Assembly (NCBI GenBank): GCA_025093555.1
Contig: JAIWNF010000033.1
Span: 62,001-126,000, forward strand
Origin: Circinella umbellata
Taxonomy: Eukaryota > Mucoromycota > Mucoromycetes > Mucorales > Lichtheimiaceae
DNA: 64,000 nucleotides
Reading direction: 5' to 3'
Below the pieces are notes generated by a model. It worked only from the letters and a program-made list of their open reading frames with translations, did no database searches and was not told the origin of the DNA. How positions within the stretch are numbered: position 1 is the stretch's first letter; every line of letters begins with the position of its first letter. Below, one piece after another: positions 12,634 to 24,387 of the stretch. Position numbers and translations under genes: made by a program.

Positions 12634-14186
12634 ATGTCAGATTCTTCAATGAATAATAATAGCAATAAAAATAACAAACAATGGCCAATGTATCGACCTA
12701 TTGCTCCTTCTATTTCTTCTGCTATACCTCAACCTTTATTTAAAGCGAATTGGGATGATAATGAAAAACGCAAGCGTGACAACTTGACTGGTAGTCCTAA
12801 TTTATCAAGTAAAGACCTTCTTTAATTTCCTTCTGTTCTTTTAACCATTTTATAGATGAATGTGGACAATGTTCTTCATTCTCCATTAATAAACTTAAAA
12901 AAAATTAATTTCTTAATTATTTTTTATAAAGTGCGTACAGGATCGATTGAAAGTGATGATAATATAAATGGTAAACGAAAAAAAAAAAAAAAGAAAACCT
13001 GCCAGCTTGTTTTCTCTCTGTTAAAAGTATTATAATCTTAAGATCACCAATTTATTATTAACTACTAAAAAACTGATTGGATATAACCAGGCAAACTAGG
13101 TGAAAATTCACAAGTAAGAATTATTAGCTTTTCTTTTTGTGGGTATTGACTTTTTTGAACCCTTATGATTTTTATTCTTATTATTAGGCATTGACAGCTG
13201 AGCAGAAATTACGGCGTAAAGAACAAAATCGAGCAGCACAACGAGCATTCCGTGAACGTAAAGAGCGTTATGTGAAAGAACTGGAAATCAAAATTAAATT
13301 TATTGAGGATACCCATGCAACAAGTATGCAAACAGTTAAACATGAAAATGAAGACCTTCGACATGTTATCAAAAGAATGGAATCAGAACTTTTAGCAATC
13401 AAAGGTGCAGCAGCAGCTTATAATGAACAATTAAACCAATTACGTGAAGAAAAAGGAGTTGATATACCCTATTTTATATTACCTGATGTTATGATGCAGG
13501 ATGATGATGGAGAAGAACTACAACTACGGCAAGAAGAAGAGATGAAGAATGGTAATATTGAAGAAGGAATGGATACATCAGCTGATTGTAGTAGTATGGA
13601 GGAAGCGATGTCTATAAGCATATCAACAGCACCACCTGCCGCAAAAAGAATTATGCGAGTAGCACCTTCTGCAGTTGCATGTATTAGAGACAAAGACGGC
13701 ATTAGTTTTTGTGAAAGATTGAAAGAAGAAGTTTGTTCATCCGCTTATGATCAACTTTTATCAGAACCTTTATTTGACCCATCATCGGGCGATCTAAATG
13801 ATGCAGTGACACGACGTCCAGTACCTATTGCTGCAGGTATAGAAGGAGGAGAAAGTCAACAACCAAGAACAAGTGATACAGTACGGCACGATTTTGACAG
13901 ATTTATGGATTCAATGGCTGGAAAAGTCATGTTGGATCCTGCTACCCATGAAACTAAATTAATATCTTGTAGTGAAGTTTGGGAACGATTATCAGAACAT
14001 CCATACTTTGAACAATTTGATTTGGATTTATTATGTGAAGAATTAAAGAAAAAAGCAAAGTGTTCACATGATGGTACTGTTTTGGAAGAAGAGGAATTAT
14101 CTCAAGTATTACGTAAGATGGAAGCAAGCGTTGGTGCTGGAAGAGGAGCAGAAGTAAGAGGAAGTGGAGGAGGTCCAGAACGATAA
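12634..14186 (+). CDS. Yap1/Pap1-type bZIP transcription factor (redox-regulated)
   Basis: Four exons (12634-12808, 12941-12970, 13091-13113, 13188-14186) give 408 aa. The basic region KEQNRAAQRAFRERKERYVK (residues 87-106) carries the QNRAAQRAFRER signature of fungal AP-1 factors and is followed by a heptad region. The C-terminal 72 residues hold a Pap1-type cysteine-rich domain with Cys337 (CSEVWERL), Cys359 (LLCEELKK) and Cys368 (AKCSHDG). A second cysteine cluster, FCERLKEEVC, precedes it. In Yap1/Pap1, oxidation of such cysteines hides the nuclear export signal and traps the factor in the nucleus, inducing antioxidant and drug-efflux genes. Exons 2 and 3 are only 30 and 23 nt. Exon 2 has an alternative in-frame acceptor at 12932 that would add three residues. 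The family call is firm; target genes are not visible. Confidence 0.92.
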
Positions 14187-15040
14187 TCCCCCGCCATTCA
14201 ACCCCTTCTTTTTGTATCTTTCTACCTCCCCTTAATTATCTAATCAAAAGTCATTAGCATCATTTTACAAACACATAACGCACACAAATTCATTTATTCA
14301 TTTATACTTATTACAGAAATTTTCATATTAGTTAAAATTTTACCAACTTGTTTATCCCTACTCCTTTTTCCCTTATTATTTTGTCTGATTATTTACCCAT
14401 TAAATTATCTCTTAATTAATAATATTTCTTTATCTATCCTTATTATTCGAATTGATTTGCATAATATAAATAAAATACTTGTATTGATAATTATACAAGT
14501 AAAAAAAAAAGGTTGATTAATGATATATAATAAAGTAATTGTATGTGCATGGACCACTATGTAAATAGAGTAAACTTGTGGCTAGAACCTGTTTGTAATG
14601 CATCATCCTTAATAATACATATACCATCTATGTACGTATATAGACAGAATACACTTAATTACCATAATAGTCAACCGGGTACGTAAAAGAGAAAATAATT
14701 CATCACAGGACTAGTATTACAAATATTTTGGTTTGTTTTTTTTATTACTCAAAAAAAAAAAAATACCAATGGTAATAACAGTTTGACTAGTACAAAAAAA
14801 AGTTTCATCTATTTCTGGAGTCTATTCCGTTGTTCACAAAAGAAAAAAGTGTTATTAAGTGTGAGAAGATGACGAAAAGGTTAGTTCAAGGTTGTACCAT
14901 GCACTGTGCCACCCCTTTATAAGCCTCTTCTATTTGTTTTTGTAGTTTACACGATGTAACAAGTTAATGCTTCAAAAATGTACGTAGCTTCCATTGTGGC
15001 TACAAATAATAAAATAAACAAACAAAAAGTAACAATCATT

Positions 15041-15078
<38 letters not shown>

Positions 15079-16296
15079 AAGTTAATTTTTCAAACTTCAA
15101 AGGTTCTTTTTTTCAGTTTCAATCTTCTACGTAAAAGATTATTACATATTACTGTTGGTTTCTTTTCTTTGGAAAGAGAGGGAGAAGAGTATCAAATCTT
15201 TGAACCTTCTTTTATTGTTATTCTATGATATACTCTGATTTTTAATCAAATAATAAAAGATGAAGTATTATTGCTTCCAACTTTATTACATGTTTTTTCT
15301 AAAAAAAATATTTGATACGTACATAATATTTAAAGTAAGATTGAATGGGGTTGAGAATTATGTTGATCATTTGATGATATAATGTTTTTTTCCTTATTAT
15401 ATTTTGGACAGGGTTTTGTAACACATAAACAAAAAAAAAGTTGAATTTTACAATAATGGAAGAAGAAGAAAGGTACAGAATTACAGTCGCTAGCCAAAAA
15501 ATGGTTTCAGGCTTTAATAAGAATGAACAATAAAAAAAAACCACTGCACATCATTAATATACTATGTACAATTCCTTAACAAATAAGTAAAATTGTTCGA
15601 GACTCTTAATGTAAAGCTCTTGTACGGGGAGTCATACTTATAATGTCATTAATAATATTAAAAAAGAGTGATGCGATACGATCACCAACAAATACTTAAA
15701 AAGGCTGCATAGCTTATTAATAGTGATAGAAATCGTACATCCTATTAATATTATTAAACAATAATAAGCAACCTTATTTATTATTAATTAGCAATAATAG
15801 AACATGAAGATGACAAGCAGATAGAAGTAGTTATTACTAAGATCAGTATTAAATCTACAAACATATACACAAATATTTAATAATATTTATGAATTTTTCA
15901 AGTGTAATGCATGATTTTTTGGTTGGATGCGAATCATCTTGTTAAGTTTTTTGTTTTTCATCCTTGGGAAATTTATTCGTTTTCTTTCTTCATGTTATGT
16001 ATAATTTTGATAACAATACTGCACTCTATCTGAGTAATGTGGTGTTTGTGTGTGAATGGGAGAGAGAGGAAGAACGTGTGTTTTGATTATGTTTCAACCA
16101 AAAAGAGCCGAAAGAGAGATGCAGCTAAATAAATATGCCAAGAAAGTTTCTCTTGGTGCATGATAGGGTTTAGTGGTTTTTCTCTCTCTCATAAACGGTA
16201 CAATAATACTAAATGAAGAGGAGGAATAGAGAACACTGGGGGCTTATGTGTAGTGGAGTTTTTTTTTTAGTTCATTTTGATACAAAAAAGATCGAA
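14187..16296. other. intergenic region
   Basis: No gene is supported. Contents are AT-rich DNA, poly-A/T runs, a TTA trinucleotide run at 15049-15077 and scattered TACGTA palindromes (for example 14632-14637). Small ORFs here have no coding character. Confidence 0.6.
15049..15077. repeat. (TTA)n microsatellite
   Basis: About nine uninterrupted TTA/ATT units sit in intergenic DNA, preceded by a short TTTA run. Confidence 0.85.
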
Positions 16297-16400
16297 AATC
16301 CGTTTCCTCTTCTTTCTTCATTCCATCCTCTCTCTTTTTCTTTTTTTATCTAGCATTTTACTTCTTTTCTTCTCTCCTTTCTTTTTGTTTTCAAAAACCT
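16297..16400 (+). promoter_or_regulatory. pyrimidine-rich tract upstream of the Gln/Asn-rich gene
   Basis: A nearly continuous C/T tract of about 100 bp (for example ctctctctttttcttttttt) ends about 20 bp before the ATG at 16420. CT-rich blocks just upstream of start codons are common around fungal transcription starts, so this is the probable promoter or initiator zone. Confidence 0.5.
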
Positions 16401-16419
16401 TAAAAAGTAGAGAGAAAAA

Positions 16420-17643
16420 ATGCTTCAGTTTGATAACGATGGATCACAGCACTATAAGCCTACTTTTAAGCATCATCGACAATTTTATCAGCAGCAACAA
16501 CAACAACAACAGCAAGCTAATAATGTATTTTTGCCGATGTATCCAAATGCCACTCCTTCTCTGTATCCATGTTATTATTATTGTCCACAAAATGGTATGA
16601 TGATGATGGTTCCGCAACCCGTCATGACCCCTATCTCGGAGCATCCTTCTAGTCCTCCTTCTCGTCGTCAGCATATTAATAAAACTAATAGTCCACCATC
16701 GTCACAACCGAAAAAGCAACAACGGCAGCATCCGCAACGGCAACGGCGGCGCATAAATGATGACGATAATACCCCGCTTGCGTTACTTGCACAGCATCAA
16801 CCCCAGGTACGATCTTCAACGCCGCAACAGCAACAGTCAGCGCTACCTCCTTCTTTGCCGAATCTCCGTCATGGTAATAATAATAAAACCTCTCCTTTAG
16901 TGAAGCGTTCACCTTCATCTTCTCCACATCAACAGCATCGAGTGATATCATCTCCCAGACAACAGCAACAATATACACAACAATCACCCATGTCATCATT
17001 CTCTTCGTTGCCTTTACCACAACAACGATCTAGGTCGCCATCACCACCACAGCAACAACAACAACGGTATAAGTTACCACCACCATTAACATCCACATTA
17101 CATCACCATCATCACCATCATCATTATCAACAGCAACAACAATACTATAGTAATAATAACAATAACAACAACAGTAATAATAGTAATAATAATAGTAATA
17201 ATAATAATAATCAAGCATTACCACCTCAGATACAGTGTAATAATCAAGATTTTTCTCCGATAATACAACGTGGTCATCGTAAAAATCCGTCATCCGGAGA
17301 AGGGGGAGTATATGTTTATTATCAGCGACCACAAAGAAAAAATTCAGCTGCGTCACAACCTACTCAACGTTCGCCCCCTCAACGTTGGCCTAGCAATGTA
17401 TCATCACCATCTATAAATACATCTGCTTTAATTCGATCCACATCATTACCTTCAACAACAAATGGATTACGAAAAAAACAAAATGGTCATTCATCATCGT
17501 CCTCCCATACCACAACTGAAGAAGAAGAGGAAAAAGAATTATCGTCATCAAATATCAAAAGATCAACCAATAATAATAATAATATTGTTACTAAAGCAAA
17601 ACGATGGTTTTCATTAAATCGTGGAAAACAACAACAACGTTAA
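16420..17643 (+). CDS. Gln/Asn/His/Ser-rich low-complexity protein
   Basis: A single-exon ORF of 407 aa begins MLQFDNDGSQHYKP at an ATG in A-rich context. Most of the protein is compositionally biased: poly-Gln near residues 24-34, a run of eight His near residue 228, an Asn/Ser tract of about 25 residues near 245-270, and Arg/Ser/Pro-rich stretches (RSRSPSPP). The C-terminus is the only ordered-looking part, with acidic EEEEEKE and then KAKRWFSLNRGK, a basic amphipathic motif. Prion-like, disordered composition is typical of fungal RNA-binding or regulatory proteins, but there is no recognisable domain and I assign no function. The opposite-strand ORFs over this gene are by-products of its trinucleotide repeats. 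Confidence 0.65.
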   Translation: MLQFDNDGSQHYKPTFKHHRQFYQQQQQQQQQANNVFLPMYPNATPSLYPCYYYCPQNGMMMMVPQPVMTPISEHPSSPPSRRQHINKTNSPPSSQPKKQQRQHPQRQRRRINDDDNTPLALLAQHQPQVRSSTPQQQQSALPPSLPNLRHGNNNKTSPLVKRSPSSSPHQQHRVISSPRQQQQYTQQSPMSSFSSLPLPQQRSRSPSPPQQQQQRYKLPPPLTSTLHHHHHHHHYQQQQQYYSNNNNNNNSNNSNNNSNNNNNQALPPQIQCNNQDFSPIIQRGHRKNPSSGEGGVYVYYQRPQRKNSAASQPTQRSPPQRWPSNVSSPSINTSALIRSTSLPSTTNGLRKKQNGHSSSSSHTTTEEEEEKELSSSNIKRSTNNNNNIVTKAKRWFSLNRGKQQQR

Positions 17644-18829
17644 ATTTAAGATAATTTCATACTAACCTCATATATATATATATATTTATATGTATATAAA
17701 AATGACGTGATTGTTAAATCACAATGACATATCATTCTAAAACAAACAGTTCACTATCAAGCACTTGGGACTCTTCCTCTTTACTTATTCATAATAATGT
17801 TGTATTTTATATATTACATTTTGTTTTAGAAGCAAATTCCTTTCCATAAAAATAAAGAATACGTAGGATTTTTCTGTGCTATTATGGAAGCAATTGTTTT
17901 TCTTCCTTTTCTGCACAGTAAGGATATCGTATTATCACTCCATCCTACGTCCCTGTCCCCCCTCAAATCTTCTTTCTCCTTTTTATTTCTCATTTTCGTT
18001 TTGTTTCCGTTGTTGCCACCTGAACTTTATTGTAATTCCAAACAAATAAATAATGTAAAACTCATCTGATTAAAAATAATTAAAAATAAAAGTAAACAAT
18101 ATGCATGTTTGTTTTTCTTTTCAATCAACATAATGCCCATATATATATAAGTTTATGTATTTATTTTATTTTTGGGTATCTACTGTTATGTTCTATTAAA
18201 GGATTCAAAATAAACTTGCCCAATACGAGATTTTTTCTTGATCCACACACCACAAAAAGAAAATCACCTGTTTTTGGAAAGTGCATCTATATGTATTAGT
18301 ACCTGCATAGTATGTAATCCTTTATAAATTATTCTCATCACTATAATTATTTAAATTAAGATATGATTTATATTAGTGGCAAAACAACAAGAAGAGAAAA
18401 GTGAAAAGGTGATACAAAAAGAGACTTTTTCTTTATTTATTAAATGGGGTAATAATAATTATAATAAAAAAGAATTATTACAGAGATGAAATAAAGTTTT
18501 TTTAAGTGAATCATCATGTACGGTGCTTATATATAAAAATTGATGTTTTGATCTGTGTATTTGTATGATTTATATATACTTGAAACGTTGATATGTTTGA
18601 AATACTTTCAGAGGATACGTATATATAATGGTCTATTACAAAACAGCAAGAACACATGCATGCATGTGTGTGTGTATGTGTGTGTATGTGTGTATGTGTG
18701 TGTATGTGTGTATGTGTGTGAGGATATATTATGAGGGATAATTATTATGTATATCTGATATGGACATGATGATGTTACCTCACAAAAATTAATTAGAATT
18801 TAAAGCATACATGTGTATTCCTTTTAATT
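17644..18829. other. convergent intergenic region with microsatellite
   Basis: This region separates the 3' ends of the Gln/Asn-rich gene and the Derlin gene. A TG/TGTA microsatellite lies at 18657-18720. No gene is supported; ORFs at 17884-18299 are short and AT-driven. Confidence 0.6.
18657..18720. repeat. (TGTGTA)n/(TG)n microsatellite
   Basis: This is an imperfect tandem of TG dinucleotides interrupted at intervals by TA (tgtgtatgtgtgtatgtg pattern). It lies about 110 bp beyond the Derlin stop codon and may fall in its 3' untranslated region. Confidence 0.85.
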
Positions 18830-20189
18830 TCATGACGATGACGATGAGATTGCCGTTGTTGCACTATTAAATGTTATATCATCATTATCACTTGTTATTT
18901 CTTCTACTTCTTCCATTTCCCTTGTAATTCCATTTTCATCCACTTCATCATCATCATCGTTTTCTTCATCAGATACAACATGATTATCATTATTCTGAAT
19001 ACTGTTATCATGTAATTCAATTCCATCGTCTTGACGATTTGGATCAATTAACCAACGACTACAGCAACAAAAAAAAAAGCATCAAGATGAATATACATAT
19101 GTAATAACTAGGATAAACTACTTTAACAAAGAGATGAAAAGCTTACATAAATCGTGGTGTCGCTAATATTCTTCGACCACCACTTGCTGGATCACGAGGC
19201 CAAATATCTTCAAAGAAATAATAAATGTGCCCCACCCCAATACCTAACAAATCACCCATAGGTAATTGACCACTCAATAACAACGAGAATGCCAAAAGAA
19301 CCCAAGGTAAATGAGGTGCACTAAATACTACCAATCCCAAAAAGTTCAATCGAACATAGGGGTTGCGTCTAGCCCAAATGTAGACCATCGTAAATGCTAA
19401 TGGAGACCCTAAAAATGGCATATATGCGAATGGCAAGATTGTCTATATATATTATGTATATAAAAGATATAATTTTTTTTTCCATCAGCCAATCTTTCCC
19501 TTCCTTCTTCCATAACAAATTTAAGATATTATGATGATTTACCGAACAAACAATGAGTGTTGTTGCCGAGAAAAGTAAAAGCCAAACATAATCTGCTGGT
19601 TTATTACGAAAGAATCCTTCTTCCATCATTCGTGAATAACGCGCTCTAATAACAATAATCCAATAGTTTGTTACCTTATTATATACATTCACCTTTTTAA
19701 TTCTCCCCTTCTCTAAGCAATTTATAATAAAAACTTACAAGAAAAACATATGAAATAGAAAATCGATTGATAAAGGTCCAAAGTATAAAAAATTTGTCAC
19801 CAATCGCCACCACTATCAATATATGTCTCATAAATTTACTATTCAACCATTCTTTATCATTTTCTTTTAATATAAAAGATAATATTTAGTTTATTGAGTT
19901 ATATTTATATTTTACCTGATAACCATGAATGATTCTGTCATAATTAAGCCAAAGTTGAAGTGGATGAACAAAACCAAGTTGCTATATATCATCATATTAA
20001 CAATGAACGAAGTAAAAAAAAAAAACATTTAGGATACTACGTAAATTATACACTTTAAAAACTTATGCACGATAACATAAAAAATAAAGGAGAACTTACG
20101 ACAGCGAGACTCGTTAAACAGGACGCAGTAATGTAGATGCGAGTAATTGGAGGAATGTCCGTGTACCATGTCTCGATGGGCGAAGGCAT
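18830..20189 (-). CDS. Derlin (Der1-like ERAD membrane protein)
   Basis: Six exons (20189-20100, 19981-19916, 19812-19739, 19645-19543, 19442-19147, 19058-18830) give 285 aa in phase. It opens MPSPIETWYTDIPPITRIYI, the conserved Derlin start. It then carries the WR-containing block WWRLVTNFLYFGPLSIDF (residues 53-70), the loop YSRMMEEGFF, FLGSPLAF, RRNPYVRLNFLG, and the GxxxG-bearing GVGHIYYFFEDIWP. These are characteristic rhomboid-pseudoprotease features; no catalytic Ser-His dyad is expected. Derlins form part of the channel that retrotranslocates misfolded ER proteins for ubiquitination and Cdc48 extraction. The last exon is an acidic Asp/Glu/Asn tail ending in five serines, longer and more acidic than the core family needs. 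It is divergently transcribed from Cdc45. Confidence 0.95.
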
Positions 20190-21706
20190 GACCAACGATC
20201 GTGTTCAGTGGCGTGTATTGTAGTTTACGTTGTTTTGTTATTCAAACGAATATTTTAAGAGAAAAGTGCGTGTATTCGTGCTTTTTTTTTTGTTCTTTGA
20301 TAATATAAAAAGAGGAGAAAAGAAAGAATTCCCAGTTTAATAAAGGACAGACGGATTCCTTTGCAGGAAAATTTAATTATGATTTCACACGTTTCACGTT
20401 ATGAATGGTCAGCCATAAAATTATTCTGTAAGGTAATAAATGTATATTTCTATCATAGAGTAACAATAGATTATATTTTATACTATCATGATTTACTTAT
20501 TCAATTACAATATATAGGCTGCAAAAGAGGCTGATACATTAATTATATAAAAAAAAATACATACTATACAATATGAAAGATATTATATAATTAAACACTG
20601 GTTTGGATGTACTAATTTACTTGGATAATATTATACTTCATCAGTAGAATGGCGATAATCTTTCTTTTTTTAAGCAAAACTATACTTAGTATACTCAACT
20701 TTCAGGGATTCTGATTGCTTGAGATTAAATGCGAATTTATTACTAATACTGAGATTACATTTTATAACAATGAAAAAAAATTGGTATTCTTCCCTTCTTC
20801 TTTTGAATTTGTCTTTTGCATTATTACACTCGAACGGCAACGTATAATACACCAACATATGATCGACCTTTCTAACGTTCCTATTTCTATTTATTTTTAT
20901 TTCGAGAAACAGTTGAAATCGCAATAGTATCATACATTTGTTTACATTTAACGGTAACTTTCTGCTTCAAAGTCATCTACATATACCTCTGGGGTACGTG
21001 TAAAATAACATTTACGTACATTGTTATTGATGAGATTTAGGTAGATATAATAGATAGACCCTTGGTTTTTGCACTCCCGTTACTTTGTAAACCCCGTGTT
21101 CTGCAACTTTTTTTGAGAGAAGTATCACATTGCAAAAACCGGGAGGTCTACTGTGCGAAGAAGAAGATATGCGTTGAAAACTGTAGTGGTTTCTGAGATT
21201 TATACTCGAAATAAACAACATTCGATGAATTATATAGATAATGTGATGATAATGGGACTTGAAAATTATGTTTCATCACTTTTTTCACGCATAGCAATTT
21301 TCTTATCTATTTACAGTATATTATGCAATGTATCGCCTGTCGATAAATGTATCATTCATTCTATTTCCTTTTATTATCATCATTGTAAATCAATCTATGA
21401 CTCTCATCATTTCTATTCATACCACTATTTCTTCCCTACTTCACTATCGTTATTATTATTTGTTGTTATCAGATTCATTATATAATTATTTAAACAACCA
21501 ATTTCACTTCACGACCCACGCGTTTTCGTGTCTCAAATTTGAATCGGATTTAACTTTTCAATTTTCGCGTTCCTTTTTTTTTTTTTTTGACTCCTACAGA
21601 AAAAAAAATCATAACCAAAGCAAGAAAGAGAGACGTGCTCATAAACCATACATAATATATATATATAAGAAAGAGGCGCGTTGCATAATAGTAATAATAA
21701 TATCAC
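20190..21706. other. divergent intergenic region between Derlin and Cdc45
   Basis: This 1.5 kb region provides upstream sequence for both genes. It is AT-rich with pyrimidine tracts (21377-21480) and a short TA run just before the Cdc45 start. The 110- and 139-codon ORFs here are rich in Ser, Tyr and Phe from T-rich DNA, and one overlaps the Cdc45 start out of frame. They are not considered genes. Confidence 0.6.
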
Positions 21707-22600
21707 ATGGTTCTCATTACAGAATCTTATTTTTCAAGAGCTTTTGAAAGAATAAAGCAAGACTCTGTTGAAGGCAATTGTGTTCTCTTTGTTGCTTCTG
21801 ATGTTGATGCTATTTGTGCTTGTAAAATCTTTCAGGTACAACATATATCCTTTTTACGAAAGCCAAATTATTATTCTATTACTAAACTTGTATATATAGT
21901 CTATTCTTAAAGCAGATCTGATTCAACATAAATTAGTTCCTGTTTCAGGTCACCAAGATCTGGAAAAAGCAAGTAAAGACATTGTTGCAGACGATCCAGA
22001 CGTGAGTCTTCCCCCCCCCTGCTTTCTATATATAAAACTAAGATAGTAAAATATATGAGTATAAGAAAGTAATGAAGGATATTAATTCGTATTGGCTTTT
22101 ATTTTGGATAATCATAATAGCTTCGAACAATTATTATGTTAAATTGTGGTGCGCCATTAGAAGTGTTTGAGTTATTTGGAAATCGAGAAGAAGTAAAAAT
22201 CTATGTTATTGACAGTCATCGTCCTTTCAACCTCGACAGTTGCTTACCAGAAAGCAAGAATGTTTTAATATTTGAAGACGCTTCTGAAAAATCAAAATTG
22301 AATGAGTATATGGATGCTTATGAAGATATTATGGTAATAAAGAAATATGCGTGCATAAAAATCGCGTTGAGGGATTTCTTGCTTATAATGAATATATTTT
22401 TATTATAGGTGGATGAAGATGATAATAACAGTGAAATGGATGATTCAAATGATGAAGAGGATGATAATAATGATGATCGACCACGACAAAGACGACGACT
22501 AACAGAAAAAGGAGATGAAGGGGTAAAATAGTAATAAGAATATTTGGATCAAATAGTGAAATGGAGAAATTTAATGTGAAATTAATCACTTTCATGTGTG

Positions 22601-22631
<31 letters not shown>

Positions 22632-24387
22632 GATTTAAAGCTATCTCGTTCAGAACGGCGGCGAAAACGTCAACGTCAAAGACGACTATTAACAGAATAC
22701 TATGAGTCAGGTGTCTATCATGCCAATTCTACCGCAGGACAAGTGTATGCATTAGCAACACAACTTGCTCGAACAAACAATGATCTATTATGGTATATAT
22801 ATATATGTATAATAAACAATGAAAGTGCAGATGTCAATAAATATTTTTATATTTTGTCTGGTACTAAAATTAAATAACCATATTAATAGGTTAGCGATTA
22901 TTGGTATCACATCTCAATATATCTTTGAACGTATTGATACGGACAAATATTTAAAATACATATCACTACTAAATGATGATGTGGCGCGATTCAACTTAAT
23001 ACACGGCGAAGGAGCTAAGCGAACGGGTGATAGTAGCATACAAACAGAAGAAGATTTTCGGTTCATGTTATTTCGACATTGGAGTTTACAAGATAGTATG
23101 TACCATTCTGGTTATGTAGCAAGTAAACTCGGTCTTTGGAAAGAATTTGGGCGCAGGCGCCTTCTCAACATGTTTGCAAAAATGGGGTAAGATACATAAA
23201 ACCATACCGTAAGGATGAATTATGTATGTACAACATGATATATATTAAAAACACTATGTCTATATAATGTATAGATTTTCAATACAGCAATGCGAACAAG
23301 TTTATACCCACATGGATATTAATCTTAAAGAGATTCTTCGAAATAAAATTGAAACAGTAGCACCGCTTTATGGACTAACAGATATATGTTTCCCAAGCTT
23401 TGCACGTACATTTGGATGGAAACAAAGATTTTCAGCAAGTGATGCTGTCTATTCTTTGGTAACATTACTGGAAACAAGTCCTGAATCTGCAATTCGTCTT
23501 GGTGAAGATGTATTATGGAATAAAGATGAGGATTGGGATGCATTAGAAGAAGCAACAGATAATATAGGAGAAGGATTATCGAGTATTCGAAGGCGATGGT
23601 GGATGCGGAATTTTTATACTGTATATGATTCTATGAATAGGTAAAAACAAAAATCCAATAAGAATATATTATTAATATATCAAAAAAAAACTAAAAATGA
23701 TGAAACGGAACTTCTTTATTATTTTTATAGTGCTGAAGAACTTGAAAGAGGTGTGAAATTATGTATGAAAGTACAGCGTGCAGTGGTTCGACAGAGCACA
23801 GCTGTTTTAGAGAAAAGAGCAGTTCGAGTAATTAAAAATTTTCGTACAGTGGTTATGCGAGATGGTCCTGATTTACCACTATTTCAACATCCACTCACTT
23901 TATCCAAACTTGCATTGTTTCTTACTGATGCCTATCGGGTAACGTATCTTAAGATGATGAATATTTATTATTGATAGTACTACTAATAATGATAATAACA
24001 TGTTCTAACCGAGGCTTTTTTTTGTATCTATGTATTTTTAGGAACATGGTAATAGAAACTTACCGTTCGTTATTGCATCTTATGATGAAGAACATGAATC
24101 ATTTTTGGTGGTAGCTACAACGGGTGCACCAACGTTTGGAGACGTCCGAAAAAAGTGAGTGGTTATTTGTTTCAATTTAGGAGATACCATAATGCTTGAT
24201 TCATAAATAATCAAGTAAACTAACAAAATGTCTTGACTTTTAATATAGTCCTTTTGGTATGGCATTTCAAAAGGCAGCCGAACGAACACAAGCGCGAATT
24301 TCATTTGATAGTTTCGAAACATCTGTACTGCAAATTCATAAGAATGATTTGGATCTCTTTATTGAAAATTTATTTGTTGCCGCCTAA
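21707..24387 (+). CDS. CDC45: Cdc45 replication initiation factor (CMG helicase subunit)
   Basis: Ten exons (21707-21835, 21900-22001, 22121-22333, 22409-22522, 22641-22792, 22890-23186, 23275-23640, 23731-23938, 24042-24154, 24249-24387) give 610 aa. Cdc45 hallmarks are the inactive DHH-phosphoesterase motif ASDVDAICACKI (residues 30-41), HKLVPVSG, the stretch IDSHRPFN, an acidic insert (residues 149-175, DEDDNNSEMDD), a basic RRRKRQRQRR block, FRHWSLQDSMY, and the C-terminal NPFGMAFQKAAERT. Cdc45 binds Mcm2-7 and GINS to form the replicative helicase; phosphorylation-dependent loading by Sld3 is its usual control. Intron 4 contains a TG microsatellite next to a T-run. Length and order match known orthologues, so confidence is very high. 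Confidence 0.97.
22595..22631. repeat. (TG)10 plus poly-T inside Cdc45 intron 4
   Basis: Ten TG dinucleotides are followed directly by a 17-base T run, lying 9 bp before the intron's AAG acceptor at 22640. In effect it forms the polypyrimidine tract of that intron, so its length variation could influence splicing. Confidence 0.85.

Noticed and set aside
17030..17356. 108-codon minus-strand ORF with Tyr runs over the Gln/Asn-rich gene
   Set aside because: Poly-Tyr and poly-Val are the antisense reading of AAT/CAA-type repeats; the sense ORF is longer and begins after a promoter-like tract.
21328..21747. 139-codon plus-strand ORF upstream of Cdc45
   Set aside because: It overlaps the Cdc45 start in another frame, is rich in Ser/Phe/Ile from T-rich DNA and shows no domain.
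22596..22877. 93-codon ORF starting in the TG repeat
   Set aside because: Its start lies in Cdc45 intron 4; the useful part is simply Cdc45 exon 5.
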